This document shows, piece by piece, positions 1-8,089 of a stretch of DNA of 41,535 nucleotides. Numbering within the stretch: position 1 is the stretch's first letter; the number at the start of each line of letters is the position of its first letter. Below the pieces are notes generated by a model. That model saw only the letters and a list, made by a program, of their open reading frames with translations. It did not search any database and had not been told where the DNA came from. The position numbers and the translations under genes are program-made. The stretch is from Acidovorax sp. NB1 (GTDB taxonomy: Bacteria; Pseudomonadota; Gammaproteobacteria; Burkholderiales; Burkholderiaceae_C): positions 1 through 41,535 of the forward strand of contig NZ_BJHU01000033.1 in assembly GCF_005405905.1 (NCBI RefSeq). Direction: 5' to 3'.

Positions 1-522
1 GCCAAATGCATCGATAACTGGCACCAATGGATGAAACCGACCACGGTTTGACGCCACGAATCGCAGATTTGAAAGTGAACAGGAAAGTCAATGAAATCAA
101 CGATCTACCAACACCACCTCCGCGCCAGTGCTAGCTTTTCGTACCGTCACTTATTGCACTGAAAACGAGGAGACCCCGACCTGGAGAAGCCAGGTTGGCG
201 GGCCTTGCTGCAGCGACCGGACTTCTGCACGAAGCTGCGCGACACCAACATCCTCGTGGCATCTCACCACGGGCGCGAGAGTGGGTTCTGTCCGGAGATC
301 TTTGACTACTTCACCCCGGATGCCGTTGTGATATCGGACAAGCCCATTGAGCACGAGACCCAGAAAATGGGGCCGGACTACCGCCGGGTAGTGCGTGACA
401 GCGGCGTGCGCGTGCGAAGCACTGGCAGAGACAGGCGTGTCCTCACCACCCGGCGTGACGGATGGATCCAGTTCACTGTTTCTGATGGAAGCTATTTCAT
501 CGACACGGAGTACGCAGGATGA
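1..522 (+). pseudogene. ComEC/Rec2-like metallo-beta-lactamase-fold protein, C-terminal part, frame-damaged
   Basis: From about 163 to 522 one frame reads a typical C-terminal part of ComEC/Rec2-like MBL-fold hydrolases: a GDPDLEKPGW-like stretch, then ILVASHHGRESGFCPEIFD and VVISDKPIEHETQK. The HHGR histidines match a metal-site motif of the family. A TGA at 160-162 closes this frame. Upstream, coding-like sequence appears in other frames (frame 3 from about 18 to a TAG near 132, frame 2 around 122-180), which suggests one or more frameshifts, and the N-terminal half with the HxHxDH motif is not in the window. The first ATG in the intact part (205) lies inside the conserved region, so it is not a credible native start. 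Its stop overlaps the ATG of the next gene (ATGA), so the two were probably an operon. Family assignment is moderately sure; whether the damage is real or a sequencing error cannot be told here. Confidence 0.55.
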
Positions 523-1184
523 AAGCGGCTGCGCCCCGGAGCCTCAAATCCCTCAACATGGTGTGGCTGGTGTCCATAGCGCTCGTTGACATGCTCGTCG
601 TGGTTGCTCTGGTGGCTCCTGAGTGGCTTCAAAATGAATCATGGACACGATCAGGCATGGCTCGCCTTGCGGCTTCGATCGCGATGCCGGCACTGGTCCT
701 TCTCGTAGCCAACCTGCTCCCGCATGATGTCAAGGCAATGCTGGTGTATTGGAAGCCGCTCGGCAACCTGCCAGGCTCTCAGGCATTCACAAAGCATGGC
801 CCGGGCGATCCACGGATCGACATGGGCGCGCTCAAGAGGAACGTGGGCGTCATGCCCAAGGATCCTAACGAGCAAAATGCCAAGTGGTACAAGCTATACC
901 GACAAGTGTCCAGCGAGACCGAGGTCGTGGAGGCGCACCGGCTGTTTCTGCTGTACCGCGACATGGCAGCGGTATCGCTGCTTCTGGGCATGACTGTGCC
1001 TTTCGCGCTTTTGTATGCCGGCACATCGGCTGCTGCAGTGGCGGGGACTGCGGCGCTGTTTCTCGTCCAATACCTTGCCACGGCAGTTAGTGCGCGCTGG
1101 AGTGGCGTTCGCTTTGTGTGCAGCGTATTGGCCGTGCATTCGGTGAAGAAGGTTACCGCGTCGAAGGCAGCTGTCGCGCCGTGA
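519..1184 (+). CDS. Multi-pass membrane protein of unknown function, partner of the MBL-fold gene
   Basis: A 221-residue protein that I do not recognise by family. It has hydrophobic segments near residues 15-32, 45-65, 147-165 and 168-190, giving two N-terminal and two C-terminal membrane helices around a polar central region of about 80 residues. The central part is probably cytoplasmic and contains a hydrophilic stretch rich in K, R and E. The ATG overlaps the stop of the MBL-fold gene by 4 bases, so translation is probably coupled. MBL-hydrolase plus membrane-protein pairs are compatible with a conflict or defence role, but nothing in the sequence proves it. The gene ends 45 bases before the convergent stop of cadA and marks the left border of the metal genes. 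Confidence 0.7.
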   Translation: MKAAAPRSLKSLNMVWLVSIALVDMLVVVALVAPEWLQNESWTRSGMARLAASIAMPALVLLVANLLPHDVKAMLVYWKPLGNLPGSQAFTKHGPGDPRIDMGALKRNVGVMPKDPNEQNAKWYKLYRQVSSETEVVEAHRLFLLYRDMAAVSLLLGMTVPFALLYAGTSAAAVAGTAALFLVQYLATAVSARWSGVRFVCSVLAVHSVKKVTASKAAVAP

Positions 1185-1229
1185 CTGAGCAGATCCCGAC
1201 TTCCCGCGCCGCCAGATGCCTCCTTGTGT

Positions 1230-3512
1230 CTATTGGCGGACTCCGCGCAGCAGCCTGAGGCCATTGGCCACCACCAACAGGCTGGCCCCCATGTCCGCAA
1301 ACACCGCCATCCACATGGACGCGCTACCCATCACCGCAAGGACCAGAAACACCGCCTTGATGCCCAGGGCGAGCACGATGTTTTGGACCAGGACACCTCG
1401 GGTGCGCTGGGACAGTTCAATGACTTCGGGGATGCGACGCAGGTCATCGTTCATGATGACGACGTCGGCCGCCTCCATGGCTGTGTCGGTGCCAGCGGCA
1501 CCCATGGCGATGCCGATATTGGCGCGCGCCAGCGCCGGTGCGTCATTGATACCGTCACCGGTCATTGCGGTCGGGCCGTACTGACTCTGCATCTGCTCGA
1601 TGGCGGACAGCTTGTCCTCTGGCAGCAGGTTGCCCTGCGCCTTGTCGATCCCAGCCTGTTTGGCGATGGTGTTCGCGGTGGCGGTGTTGTCTCCGGTGAG
1701 CATTACTGAGGAGACGCCCAGCTTGTGCAGTTGAGCGATCGCTTCTCGCGAACTCTCCTTGATCGTGTCCGCCACGGCGAAGATGGCCAGCACTTCCGTT
1801 GTGCTGGCGAGCAAGGTGACCGTACGGCCCTGGGCTTCCTGCTCGGCCAGCAGCGCTTCTATCTCGTCATTGCACAGTTGCCGCTCTTCAACCAGGCGAT
1901 GGTTCCCAAGAATCAAGGACTGGCCTCCGATTTGCGCCTCCACGCCACGGCCGGGGAGTGCCGTAAATCCGCTGACGCCCCCCGGCCCTGATTCCAGACC
2001 CTGTGCGATGGCTTTGGAGACAGGGTGGTCCGACTCTGACGCAAGGTCTGCCGCCCAGCCGAGGATTTGAGCTTCCGAAGCGTGCTTCGAGAGGATCTGG
2101 CGAGCCACAAGCTTGGGTTTGCCTTCCGTGATCGTGCCGGTCTTGTCCAGTGCGATCGCCTTGAGCTTGTGGGCTTCTTCCAGGTACACCCCCCCCTTGA
2201 TGAGAATGCCGCGCCGCGCCGCCGATGCCAAGCCGCTGACCACCGTGACCGGTGTTGCGATGACCAGTGCGCACGGGCATGCGATGACCAGCAATACGAG
2301 CGCTTTGTACAGGGCCTCCATCCACGTCAGGTTCATCAGCAAGGGCGTGAGGACCGCGACCAGCACAGCGATGGCGAACACCGCAGGTGTGTAGATGGCA
2401 GCGAACCGGTCCACGAACTGCTGTGTCGGCGCGCGGGACCCCTGGGCTTGCTCGACCGAGTGGATGATGCGGGCCAGCGTGGTGTCGCTGGCCTCCGCAG
2501 TGACAGTCACTTCCAGAGTGCCTGTCTCGTTGATGGTGCCGGCGAACACGAGGTCTCCTGCAGCCTTGTCCACGGGGATGCTCTCGCCGGTGACGGGCGC
2601 CTGATTGACGGCACTCGTGCCGCTCGCGACGGTTCCGTCCAAGGGAATCCGTGCACCTGGTTTCACGCGCACGGTGGCGCCGATGGCGACTGCGGCCGAT
2701 GGAAGGGTCTGCCAGGTGCCATCAAGTTGACGCACCTCGGCCGAGTCGGGCGTGAGGTCCAGCAGGCTCTTGATGGCGTTGCGCGCGCGGTCCACGGCGC
2801 GGCCTTCGATCATCTCGGCGATGGCATACAAGGCCATCACCATGGCGGCCTCGGGCCACTGGCCGATCAGGAAAGCACCAGTGACGGCGACCGTCATCAG
2901 GGCGTTGATGTTCAGCCGCCCCTGCAACAGGGCTGCAAAGCCTTTTCTGTAAGTCGAGAAACCTGCCAGCCAGATAGCGGCAGCCGCCACGGCCATCCCG
3001 ATGCCCTTGAACACCATCGTATCGGGGGAGAAAAACGCGACGGCCTCGGCGATCACAGCGAGCGCCAGCGCGGCGCCCATGCGCCCGAAGCCTTCACTGG
3101 GCGCATCGTGCTCGTGGTCTTCGCTGGTTGATCCGGTGCCCACCGGTTCAGGATTGAAGCCTGCCTTGCGTATGGCTGCGAGAGCTTGGGGAATCACCTC
3201 GTCGGGCGCATCAATGGCCAGGGTGCGAGCACCCAACTGAAACCCGAGTGTTCGAATGCCACTCACCGGCTCCAGGGCCCTTCGGATCTCGCTTTCTTCC
3301 GAGGCGCAATCCATCGCGGTGATGCGGAACACTGCGCCCTTGGTTGTTGGTTTGCCGGGCGTGAGGGGGGCCACACGGTCACCACAGCACGCATCGGCAG
3401 GAGTGGCGGACTTGCCGGGGCCGCAGCAATCGGTCTGTGCTGCAGAAGCATTTTCCCGTGCGCAGCAAGCGTCCGGGGCGTTGATACGGGTGTCGTCACA
3501 GCTGGTTTTCAT
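1230..3512 (-). CDS. cadA: Cd2+/Zn2+/Pb2+-exporting P1B-type ATPase CadA
   Basis: A 760-residue P-type ATPase that pumps Cd2+, Zn2+ or Pb2+ from cytoplasm to periplasm. The N-terminus is rich in cysteine pairs (CC near 16-17, 29-30 and 42-43), followed by a heavy-metal-associated domain with MDCASEE (about 67-73), the divalent-metal variant rather than the copper GMTCxxC. The membrane metal site is CPC near 412-414, the phosphorylated aspartate is in DKTGTITEGKP (D near 456), and the hinge is [16 protein letters not shown]. Length is normal for CadA/ZntA. An AAGGA ribosome site lies before the ATG. A MerR-type promoter at 3537-3567 points into the gene, and cadR with a second box lies just beyond, so induction by CadR is very likely. 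The missing CxxC in the metal domain and the CC-rich leader suggest soft divalent ions. Confidence 0.95.
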   Translation of the reverse strand: MKTSCDDTRINAPDACCARENASAAQTDCCGPGKSATPADACCGDRVAPLTPGKPTTKGAVFRITAMDCASEESEIRRALEPVSGIRTLGFQLGARTLAIDAPDEVIPQALAAIRKAGFNPEPVGTGSTSEDHEHDAPSEGFGRMGAALALAVIAEAVAFFSPDTMVFKGIGMAVAAAAIWLAGFSTYRKGFAALLQGRLNINALMTVAVTGAFLIGQWPEAAMVMALYAIAEMIEGRAVDRARNAIKSLLDLTPDSAEVRQLDGTWQTLPSAAVAIGATVRVKPGARIPLDGTVASGTSAVNQAPVTGESIPVDKAAGDLVFAGTINETGTLEVTVTAEASDTTLARIIHSVEQAQGSRAPTQQFVDRFAAIYTPAVFAIAVLVAVLTPLLMNLTWMEALYKALVLLVIACPCALVIATPVTVVSGLASAARRGILIKGGVYLEEAHKLKAIALDKTGTITEGKPKLVARQILSKHASEAQILGWAADLASESDHPVSKAIAQGLESGPGGVSGFTALPGRGVEAQIGGQSLILGNHRLVEERQLCNDEIEALLAEQEAQGRTVTLLASTTEVLAIFAVADTIKESSREAIAQLHKLGVSSVMLTGDNTATANTIAKQAGIDKAQGNLLPEDKLSAIEQMQSQYGPTAMTGDGINDAPALARANIGIAMGAAGTDTAMEAADVVIMNDDLRRIPEVIELSQRTRGVLVQNIVLALGIKAVFLVLAVMGSASMWMAVFADMGASLLVVANGLRLLRGVRQ

Positions 3513-3536
3513 AGGAATGGTTCCTTCTTGGTGTCC

Positions 3537-3567
3537 ATTGGAAACCTTGAAGTGGCTTCAATGTCAA
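3537..3567 (-). promoter_or_regulatory. CadR-type promoter/operator of cadA (box A)
   Basis: On the minus strand the element reads TTGACA as -35, then a 19-bp spacer holding an imperfect dyad (TTGAAG-CCA-CTTCAA), then TCCAAT at the -10 position. The overlong 19-bp spacer is the hallmark of promoters activated by MerR-family regulators. The cadA ATG lies 24 bases downstream of the element. It is the same as box B at 4086-4116 in 28 of 31 positions. Confidence 0.8.
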
Positions 3568-3643
3568 GTTCAGGGTGGAATGGGTTCAGCTTGCCGCTGC
3601 ACGCGCAGGTTTTGTGTAGGAGCAACCGCATTTGCACAGGCGG

Positions 3644-4024
3644 CTAGCTCGCGAGCCGGGTGGCGGCGATCAACTCGGCGATATCCGCTCGCACGGACAT
3701 GGGTTCGAAAGCGCTCACGTTCGCGCGCCCCGGATTGCCCAAAGGAAGACGCTTGAGCAGGTGACCCAAGGGCACCAGGGCCAACCGCAGGAGCTGTCCA
3801 GCGAACTCTGGACCATTCTTGGTCGCCAGGGCAAGCTGCAGCATCGCAACGTGGGTTCTCCAGTGAGGCGTGAAGCGGCTTTGCCCAACGACATGCGCGG
3901 CTTCGAGGGTCAGCCATTTCGCTTCTGCATCGGTTTCAGGGAGCGCCTCATACCTGGCCAGCAGACGCTCGAACACGACGGGATCGAAGGTTGTGGCAGA
4001 TCGCGGATCAGATAGCTTGTTCAT
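3644..4024 (-). CDS. DUF3703 family protein, cadmium/zinc-resistance associated
   Basis: A 126-residue protein matching the DUF3703 family, with landmarks such as WLTLEAAHVVGQSRFTPHWR and LLRLALVPLGHLLKRLPLGN. It has no signal peptide and one weak hydrophobic stretch, so it is probably cytoplasmic. Family members often sit beside cation diffusion facilitators or metal-responsive regulators, but no biochemical role is established that I know of. I chose the ATG at 4024 because the family consensus begins there; an upstream in-frame start at 4123 would run through the promoter. It lies between cadR (divergent) and cadA (same strand). Box B at 4086-4116 points toward it, so it is probably induced by CadR together with cadA. 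Confidence 0.8.
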   Translation of the reverse strand: MNKLSDPRSATTFDPVVFERLLARYEALPETDAEAKWLTLEAAHVVGQSRFTPHWRTHVAMLQLALATKNGPEFAGQLLRLALVPLGHLLKRLPLGNPGRANVSAFEPMSVRADIAELIAATRLAS

Positions 4025-4085
4025 TGTTTTGTCTTTTTGACGGCCTTGTGCAGAGGAAGCGCAGGACGAATGCCCGCTGGCGTCA

Positions 4086-4116
4086 ATTGGAAACCTTGGA
4101 GTGGCTACAGTGTCAA
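4086..4116 (-). promoter_or_regulatory. CadR-type promoter/operator between DUF3703 and cadR (box B)
   Basis: Read on the minus strand it has TTGACA, a 19-bp spacer with a CTGTAG/CTCCAAG dyad, and TCCAAT. It points toward the DUF3703 gene and ends 22 bases before the cadR start, so bound CadR could also control its own transcription. Its core ACCTTGGAGTGGCTACAGTG closely resembles known CadR/PbrR operators. It matches box A in 28 of 31 positions. Confidence 0.8.
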
Positions 4117-4138
4117 TAATCAAAAAATGGAAGGAACC

Positions 4139-4597
4139 ATGCAGATCAAGAATCTGGCCAATGCCGCGGGCGTTGATGCCGAAACCATCCGCTTCTACGA
4201 AAAAGAAGGCTTGCTTCCCAAGCCCGCTCGGCTACCCAACGGCTACCGCGACTATGCCGATGCCCATCTCGAACGCCTTGCATTTGTGCGGCACTGCAGG
4301 GCGCTGGATATCCCTTTGGCCGATGTAAAAAGTCTCCTCAGTGCACTTGACGCGCCGCAGGACGCCTGCGGGGACGTCAACGAATTGATCGACGGCCAGC
4401 TCAGCCGCCTGCGTGCGCGCCTCAAAAGCATGAAGGCCCTCGAAAAACAACTCCTGCAATTGCGTTCCGCCTGCGCAGGCGAGCATCCCCATCAAAGCTG
4501 CGGGATCTTGAAGGAGCTTGTCTCCGCTGCCCACGGCGAGGCGTGCCTGTGCCATGCGGAGAAGCCTTCCTCCACCTTGCAAGCGCTGCGGACATGA
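4139..4597 (+). CDS. cadR: MerR-family regulator CadR/PbrR type
   Basis: A 152-residue MerR-family activator with a helix-turn-helix (MQIKNLANAAGVDAETIRFYEKEGLLP) and a long dimerisation helix. Metal-site cysteines fit the CadR/PbrR pattern: one in DACGDVNELID, two in the CAGEHPHQSC loop. A further CLC plus His lies near the C-terminus, as in CadR tails that bind extra Cd. I chose the ATG at 4139 because the helix-turn-helix begins directly after it; GGAAGG lies just upstream and upstream in-frame ATGs would run into the operator. It is divergent from DUF3703 and cadA and should activate both through boxes A and B. Lead rather than cadmium as main inducer cannot be excluded. Confidence 0.92.
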   Translation: MQIKNLANAAGVDAETIRFYEKEGLLPKPARLPNGYRDYADAHLERLAFVRHCRALDIPLADVKSLLSALDAPQDACGDVNELIDGQLSRLRARLKSMKALEKQLLQLRSACAGEHPHQSCGILKELVSAAHGEACLCHAEKPSSTLQALRT

Positions 4598-4721
4598 CGA
4601 ACTTGTAATCTGCAAGTCCGAGAGTTGTTGGCGTTGGTTCATCAGACTGTCACCAGTGCCTCTGCTACTGACCAAATGGGTGGTTCGGCGCAGTAGACAC
4701 AACTACCTGAGGAGACACCAT

Positions 4722-5060
4722 ATGGCGATTCGCACACTCTTGACAACCATTGCACTCGCAGCACTTGCCGGCCCGACGTTGGCCAGCGGTGTAATCCATT
4801 CAGCGAATACCGAGATGGGTTACACGACGCATCCGGATCACGCGGCTCAAGGGAAGTCACGTGATCAGATCGTCGCAGACATGGAGCAATCCAAGAAGGA
4901 TGGCCTGTGGCAGTACCACCGCTTTGGCGCTCCGGTTCCAGTCAAAGGTACGGCGTTGACCCGGGAAGAGGTCTTGGCGGACCTTGAACGTGCTCAAAAG
5001 CATCCAAGTTGGGCCCTGCGCCGTGTTGGAGCACCAGTTGCAAACGTACCTGCACCCTGA
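4722..5060 (+). CDS. Small secreted DUF4148-like protein
   Basis: A 112-residue protein with a clear signal peptide (MAIRTLLTTIALAALAGPTLA, cleavage near 21), hence probably periplasmic. The mature part holds two DUF4148-like units, SRDQIVADMEQSKKDGLW and TREEVLADLERAQKHPSW. A strong GAGGAG ribosome site lies just before the ATG at 4722; the longer upstream reading frame is unlikely. It resembles the protein at 28261-28632 in length, in an N-terminal region with H/T/S residues, and in the two-unit layout. It stands between cadR and the convergent czcS. Function is unknown; its repeated association with metal genes suggests a role in the metal response, which is inference. Confidence 0.78.
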   Translation: MAIRTLLTTIALAALAGPTLASGVIHSANTEMGYTTHPDHAAQGKSRDQIVADMEQSKKDGLWQYHRFGAPVPVKGTALTREEVLADLERAQKHPSWALRRVGAPVANVPAP

Positions 5061-5123
5061 GTATCTATCGGTCATAGGAAGGCTCGCGATGGGTAGCGCC
5101 AACGATCGGCAACGAACGGTTGT

Positions 5124-6503
5124 CTACGATATGTGAGCTACCCGTAGAGGGTCTTCAGCAGCACGCCGCCCAGGTGGCGTGCTGCACATTTCCAGTCCGA
5201 TTCTCGTCACGCCTTCGCTGCTGCTGGCGATTGGGTGGCCAGCATGCATCCGTGCAATTGCTGCAGTGATTGCCAAGCCCAATCCGTGATTCTGCTCGCT
5301 ATGTGATCGAGAGGCCGAAGCTCTAAAAAACCGATCAAAGATTCTTTCCAGAACTTCCTCAGGCACTGTCTGCCCAACATTGCTGACGGAGATGCGCACG
5401 CGCCCTTCGGCCGCCTGTTCGATACTTACGACGACTGTGGTACCCCTGTGGGCATAGCGAGTGGCATTGCCAATCAGATTTGACAGCGCTCGCCTAAGCA
5501 GAGGCTCATCAAAGTCACCAACTGCATCTCCCAAAATACGGAGTTCCAATTCAGCCTCCGACAAGGCAGCATCGTGGTAGTCCACCACGTGCTGAACAAC
5601 GGCCGCCAAGCTCGGGGTATGCGTTCGGCGTGCGACTGCTCCGCGATCAGCCTGGGAGAGAAAAAGCATGTCATTCACGATGCCCGTCAGTCGGTGAAGC
5701 TCTTCCAGATTTGAAGACAGCACTTCCTGGAGGTCAAAGCTGGCTGGGCGGCGAAGCGCCAACTCGTTGCTGGCAAGCAGCGTTGCCAGCGGAGTGCAAA
5801 GTTCATGTGCAACATCTGCATTGAAGCCTTCCAGTTGGGTGTAGGCTTGATTGAGCCTACCCAGCAAGCCGTTGAACTGTTGCACCAAAGGCACCAGTTC
5901 TGAGGGCTGTCCCGAGCTGTCCAATCGCTGGTCCAGATTGTCCGCAGAAAGCGCTTGAACCTGCTTCGCAAGCTTGCGAATCGGTGCCAGCCCAAAGTGA
6001 ACAATTGACAGGCCGCCCAGAGAGACGACCAGTGTCCCCACTACTGCGGCAATGGCCAGGGTCAACGCCAGTCGCTGGAGGTGTTTCTGGTCGTCCGCTA
6101 CATCCATGGACAGCGTGACCCGGAGCGCAGGGCCGCTACCCGATTGCGCCGCTACCTCGAAGCTCCTTGCGGCCACGTTCATGTCCTGAACACTCGGTTC
6201 GACCAGGGGGAACAGCAAATGCCCATCGCTTGATCGGACGACGAGGCGGAAGTTCTCATGGCCAATCAAGAAGTCACTAAGCGGATGTTCCCGCGAGGTT
6301 TCTCGAACGGAATGCTCACCGGTACTCAGGAGATGGCGAACAATGTTCTCTTTCTGAGACAGCATGTCCGTCTGTCTCTCGGACAGATTCATGGCAGTCA
6401 CGAGGTACACCACCAGGCAGACACCTCCGAGGCCGGCGAAACTTTGCGCCGCAAGCCACCAAGACAAGCGCTGGCGCAATGAACGAGGCAGATCGCGACT
6501 CAT
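5124..6503 (-). CDS. czcS: Heavy-metal sensor histidine kinase, CzcS/CusS type
   Basis: A 459-residue inner-membrane sensor kinase. It has an N-terminal membrane helix (about 18-38), a periplasmic sensing part, a second helix (about 145-170), HAMP, the dimerisation/phosphorylation helix, and an ATPase domain with [10 protein letters not shown], a [20 protein letters not shown] region and GLGLAI. The H-box reads HELCTPL where the family has HELRTPL, so the conserved Arg is Cys; the phosphorylatable His is kept. Its ATG overlaps the stop of czcR by 4 bases, and it is the last gene of the czc operon. It should sense periplasmic Zn, Cd or Co and phosphorylate the regulator. Confidence 0.9.
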   Translation of the reverse strand: MSRDLPRSLRQRLSWWLAAQSFAGLGGVCLVVYLVTAMNLSERQTDMLSQKENIVRHLLSTGEHSVRETSREHPLSDFLIGHENFRLVVRSSDGHLLFPLVEPSVQDMNVAARSFEVAAQSGSGPALRVTLSMDVADDQKHLQRLALTLAIAAVVGTLVVSLGGLSIVHFGLAPIRKLAKQVQALSADNLDQRLDSSGQPSELVPLVQQFNGLLGRLNQAYTQLEGFNADVAHELCTPLATLLASNELALRRPASFDLQEVLSSNLEELHRLTGIVNDMLFLSQADRGAVARRTHTPSLAAVVQHVVDYHDAALSEAELELRILGDAVGDFDEPLLRRALSNLIGNATRYAHRGTTVVVSIEQAAEGRVRISVSNVGQTVPEEVLERIFDRFFRASASRSHSEQNHGLGLAITAAIARMHAGHPIASSSEGVTRIGLEMCSTPPGRRAAEDPLRVAHIS

Positions 6504-7186
6504 CGGCCCCGCTCCTCCAACACGTAGCCCATGCCTCGTATCGTGTGAAGCAGCGGCTTTTCAAACGGGGAGTCCATCTTGCTGCGCAAGCGGCGGATCG
6601 CCACCTCCACGGCATTGGTGTCGCTGTCGAAGTTCATGTCCCAGACCTGCTCGGCGATTTCTGTGCGAGAAAGCACCTCACCCTTCCTTCGCAAGAAGAG
6701 CGTCAGCAACAGAAATTCCTTAGCCGTGAGATCGACCCTCTGCCCCGCCCGAGTCGCCTTGCGACGCACAAGATCCAATTCAAGATCGGAAACGCGGAGC
6801 AAGTTCGACTCACTTTTGTCCTTGGCCCCGTGCGAACGCCGCAGCAGCACTTGAATGCGAGCATTGAGTTCTGAAAATGCGAAGGGCTTGACCAGGTAGT
6901 CATCCGCTCCTGTCTGTAGTCCTAGAACGCGGTCTTCTACGCTAACCCTCGCGGTCAGCATCAACACAGGCGTCTGCTTGGACTTTCGCAGCGCCGTCAA
7001 CACCGTAAAACCATCAATACCGGGAAGCATGGCGTCAAGAATCACGAGGTCGTGTGCTCCTTCAAGAGCCATGTGCAAGCCATCGACGCCGTTATGAACC
7101 GCATCGACGTTGAAACCCGCTTCCCCGAGACCTTTGCGCAGATACGCCGACAGTTTGACCTCATCCTCAATGAGCAGAATTTTCAT
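6500..7186 (-). CDS. czcR: OmpR-family heavy-metal response regulator, CzcR type
   Basis: A 228-residue response regulator. The receiver begins MKILLIEDE, with phospho-acceptor Asp in [10 protein letters not shown] and the conserved Lys in [10 protein letters not shown]. The C-terminal winged helix has [20 protein letters not shown] and [13 protein letters not shown], as in CopR/CusR/CzcR. I chose ATG 7186 because the receiver fold starts there; a longer in-frame start upstream adds 30 unrelated residues. It overlaps czcS by 4 bases. It lies downstream of czcCBA on the same strand, like the czc operon of Cupriavidus metallidurans, and probably controls that operon. Confidence 0.92.
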   Translation of the reverse strand: MKILLIEDEVKLSAYLRKGLGEAGFNVDAVHNGVDGLHMALEGAHDLVILDAMLPGIDGFTVLTALRKSKQTPVLMLTARVSVEDRVLGLQTGADDYLVKPFAFSELNARIQVLLRRSHGAKDKSESNLLRVSDLELDLVRRKATRAGQRVDLTAKEFLLLTLFLRRKGEVLSRTEIAEQVWDMNFDSDTNAVEVAIRRLRSKMDSPFEKPLLHTIRGMGYVLEERGR

Positions 7187-7283
7187 AGCTGGTATTGGCT
7201 GAGACTGTGTCAGTTGGTGGAGGAGTGCGCGACGTATGAGTACATGTGCGGCATTTGGGCCCCGCGCAGAAAGCATGTGCGCC

Positions 7284-7520
7284 TCAGCGCTTGCAGCGCT
7301 TCCGAGCCTTGCGCATTGATTTCAACTTCAATCTGGTCAACTGCCGCTGCTGAAACCGTCGAGCCAACTTCAAGCTGTACTTTGCCTTGCTGTCGAGTGG
7401 GCGTACGTACCGGATCCACAGCTTTCGCAGCTGCCAGAAGGTGATGGCGCAAACCAATAGGCTCAGCCATATCCAGGTCAGCTTGAGTGACAGATTTCCT
7501 GCCGGGATTCGCTGGAACAT
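7284..7520 (-). CDS. Small basic single-pass membrane protein (hypothetical)
   Basis: A 78-residue reading frame with one hydrophobic helix ([16 protein letters not shown], about 14-29) and a very basic C-terminal tail rich in R, K, Q and L. I do not recognise a family. It lies between the periplasmic protein at 7635 and czcR on the same strand. A G-rich stretch (GGGGGCGG) precedes the ATG as a possible ribosome site. It could be a real small membrane protein or a relic in the place where czcD or czcE stand in other operons. Confidence 0.35.
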   Translation of the reverse strand: MFQRIPAGNLSLKLTWIWLSLLVCAITFWQLRKLWIRYVRPLDSKAKYSLKLARRFQQRQLTRLKLKSMRKARKRCKR

Positions 7521-7634
7521 GGACCGCCCCCACTGAGTGCCGCTTCCACCGCGTATTGCCGAGCTGCGCAGGCCCTGTGCGCATGTACGCAGTTCGGCGA
7601 AAAGTGCCGCGATAGATGCTGTAGTCCCGCGCGA

Positions 7635-8021
7635 TTACTTCAAGGTGAAACGTACGGAAGCGATGGTCTTTCCTGCTTTGGTCACCGCAACAACGGCCTT
7701 GCTGCCTGCCGCGACCTTGAAGCTGCCCGTCACCTCCAGCTTCCCATCCACCGGCTGGAGCTGCGCTTCTTGTTTGTCGCTGCCGGACAGCAGCGTTATC
7801 TTGGCTGCCATACCCGAGGGATCCAAAGGCTTTCCGTGGTCGCGCATGTACAGCTGCAGCTTGTCGGGCTTGGCAACCAGTTCATAGTCGATGTCCTTGG
7901 CTTCAGCCACGGCGCCACCGTGCATGGGTTTGATTTCATGGCCATCGGCATGCTTGTCGGCGGCGAAGGCTGTGCCCGAAACAGCGAGGGCCAAAGCAGT
8001 CAGCAGTTGAGAGATTTTCAT
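7635..8021 (-). CDS. Periplasmic protein of the czc operon, unknown function
   Basis: A 128-residue protein with a signal peptide (MKISQLLTALALAVSGTAFA, cleavage near 20). The mature N-terminus carries HADGHEIKPMHGG, a His/Met cluster suited to metal binding, and the rest is predicted beta-rich with no cysteine. Its 68-base distance from czcA and same orientation make it part of the operon. The ATG at 8021 is preceded by AAGGA and starts a normal signal peptide; the longer frame adds 24 residues without support. It may be a periplasmic metal carrier for CzcCBA, an inference from location and His content. I know no experimental name for it. Confidence 0.8.
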   Translation of the reverse strand: MKISQLLTALALAVSGTAFAADKHADGHEIKPMHGGAVAEAKDIDYELVAKPDKLQLYMRDHGKPLDPSGMAAKITLLSGSDKQEAQLQPVDGKLEVTGSFKVAAGSKAVVAVTKAGKTIASVRFTLK

Positions 8022-8089
8022 GGATCTTCCTTGATTAAGTTGAGGGAGAGAGGTAGTTGCCGGTTCATCGCGGGATGAACCGGCCGCTG

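Noticed and set aside
2067..3131. 354-codon plus-strand frame over cadA
   Set aside because: It is antisense to an unambiguous cadA, has no recognisable domain, and is expected from high GC.
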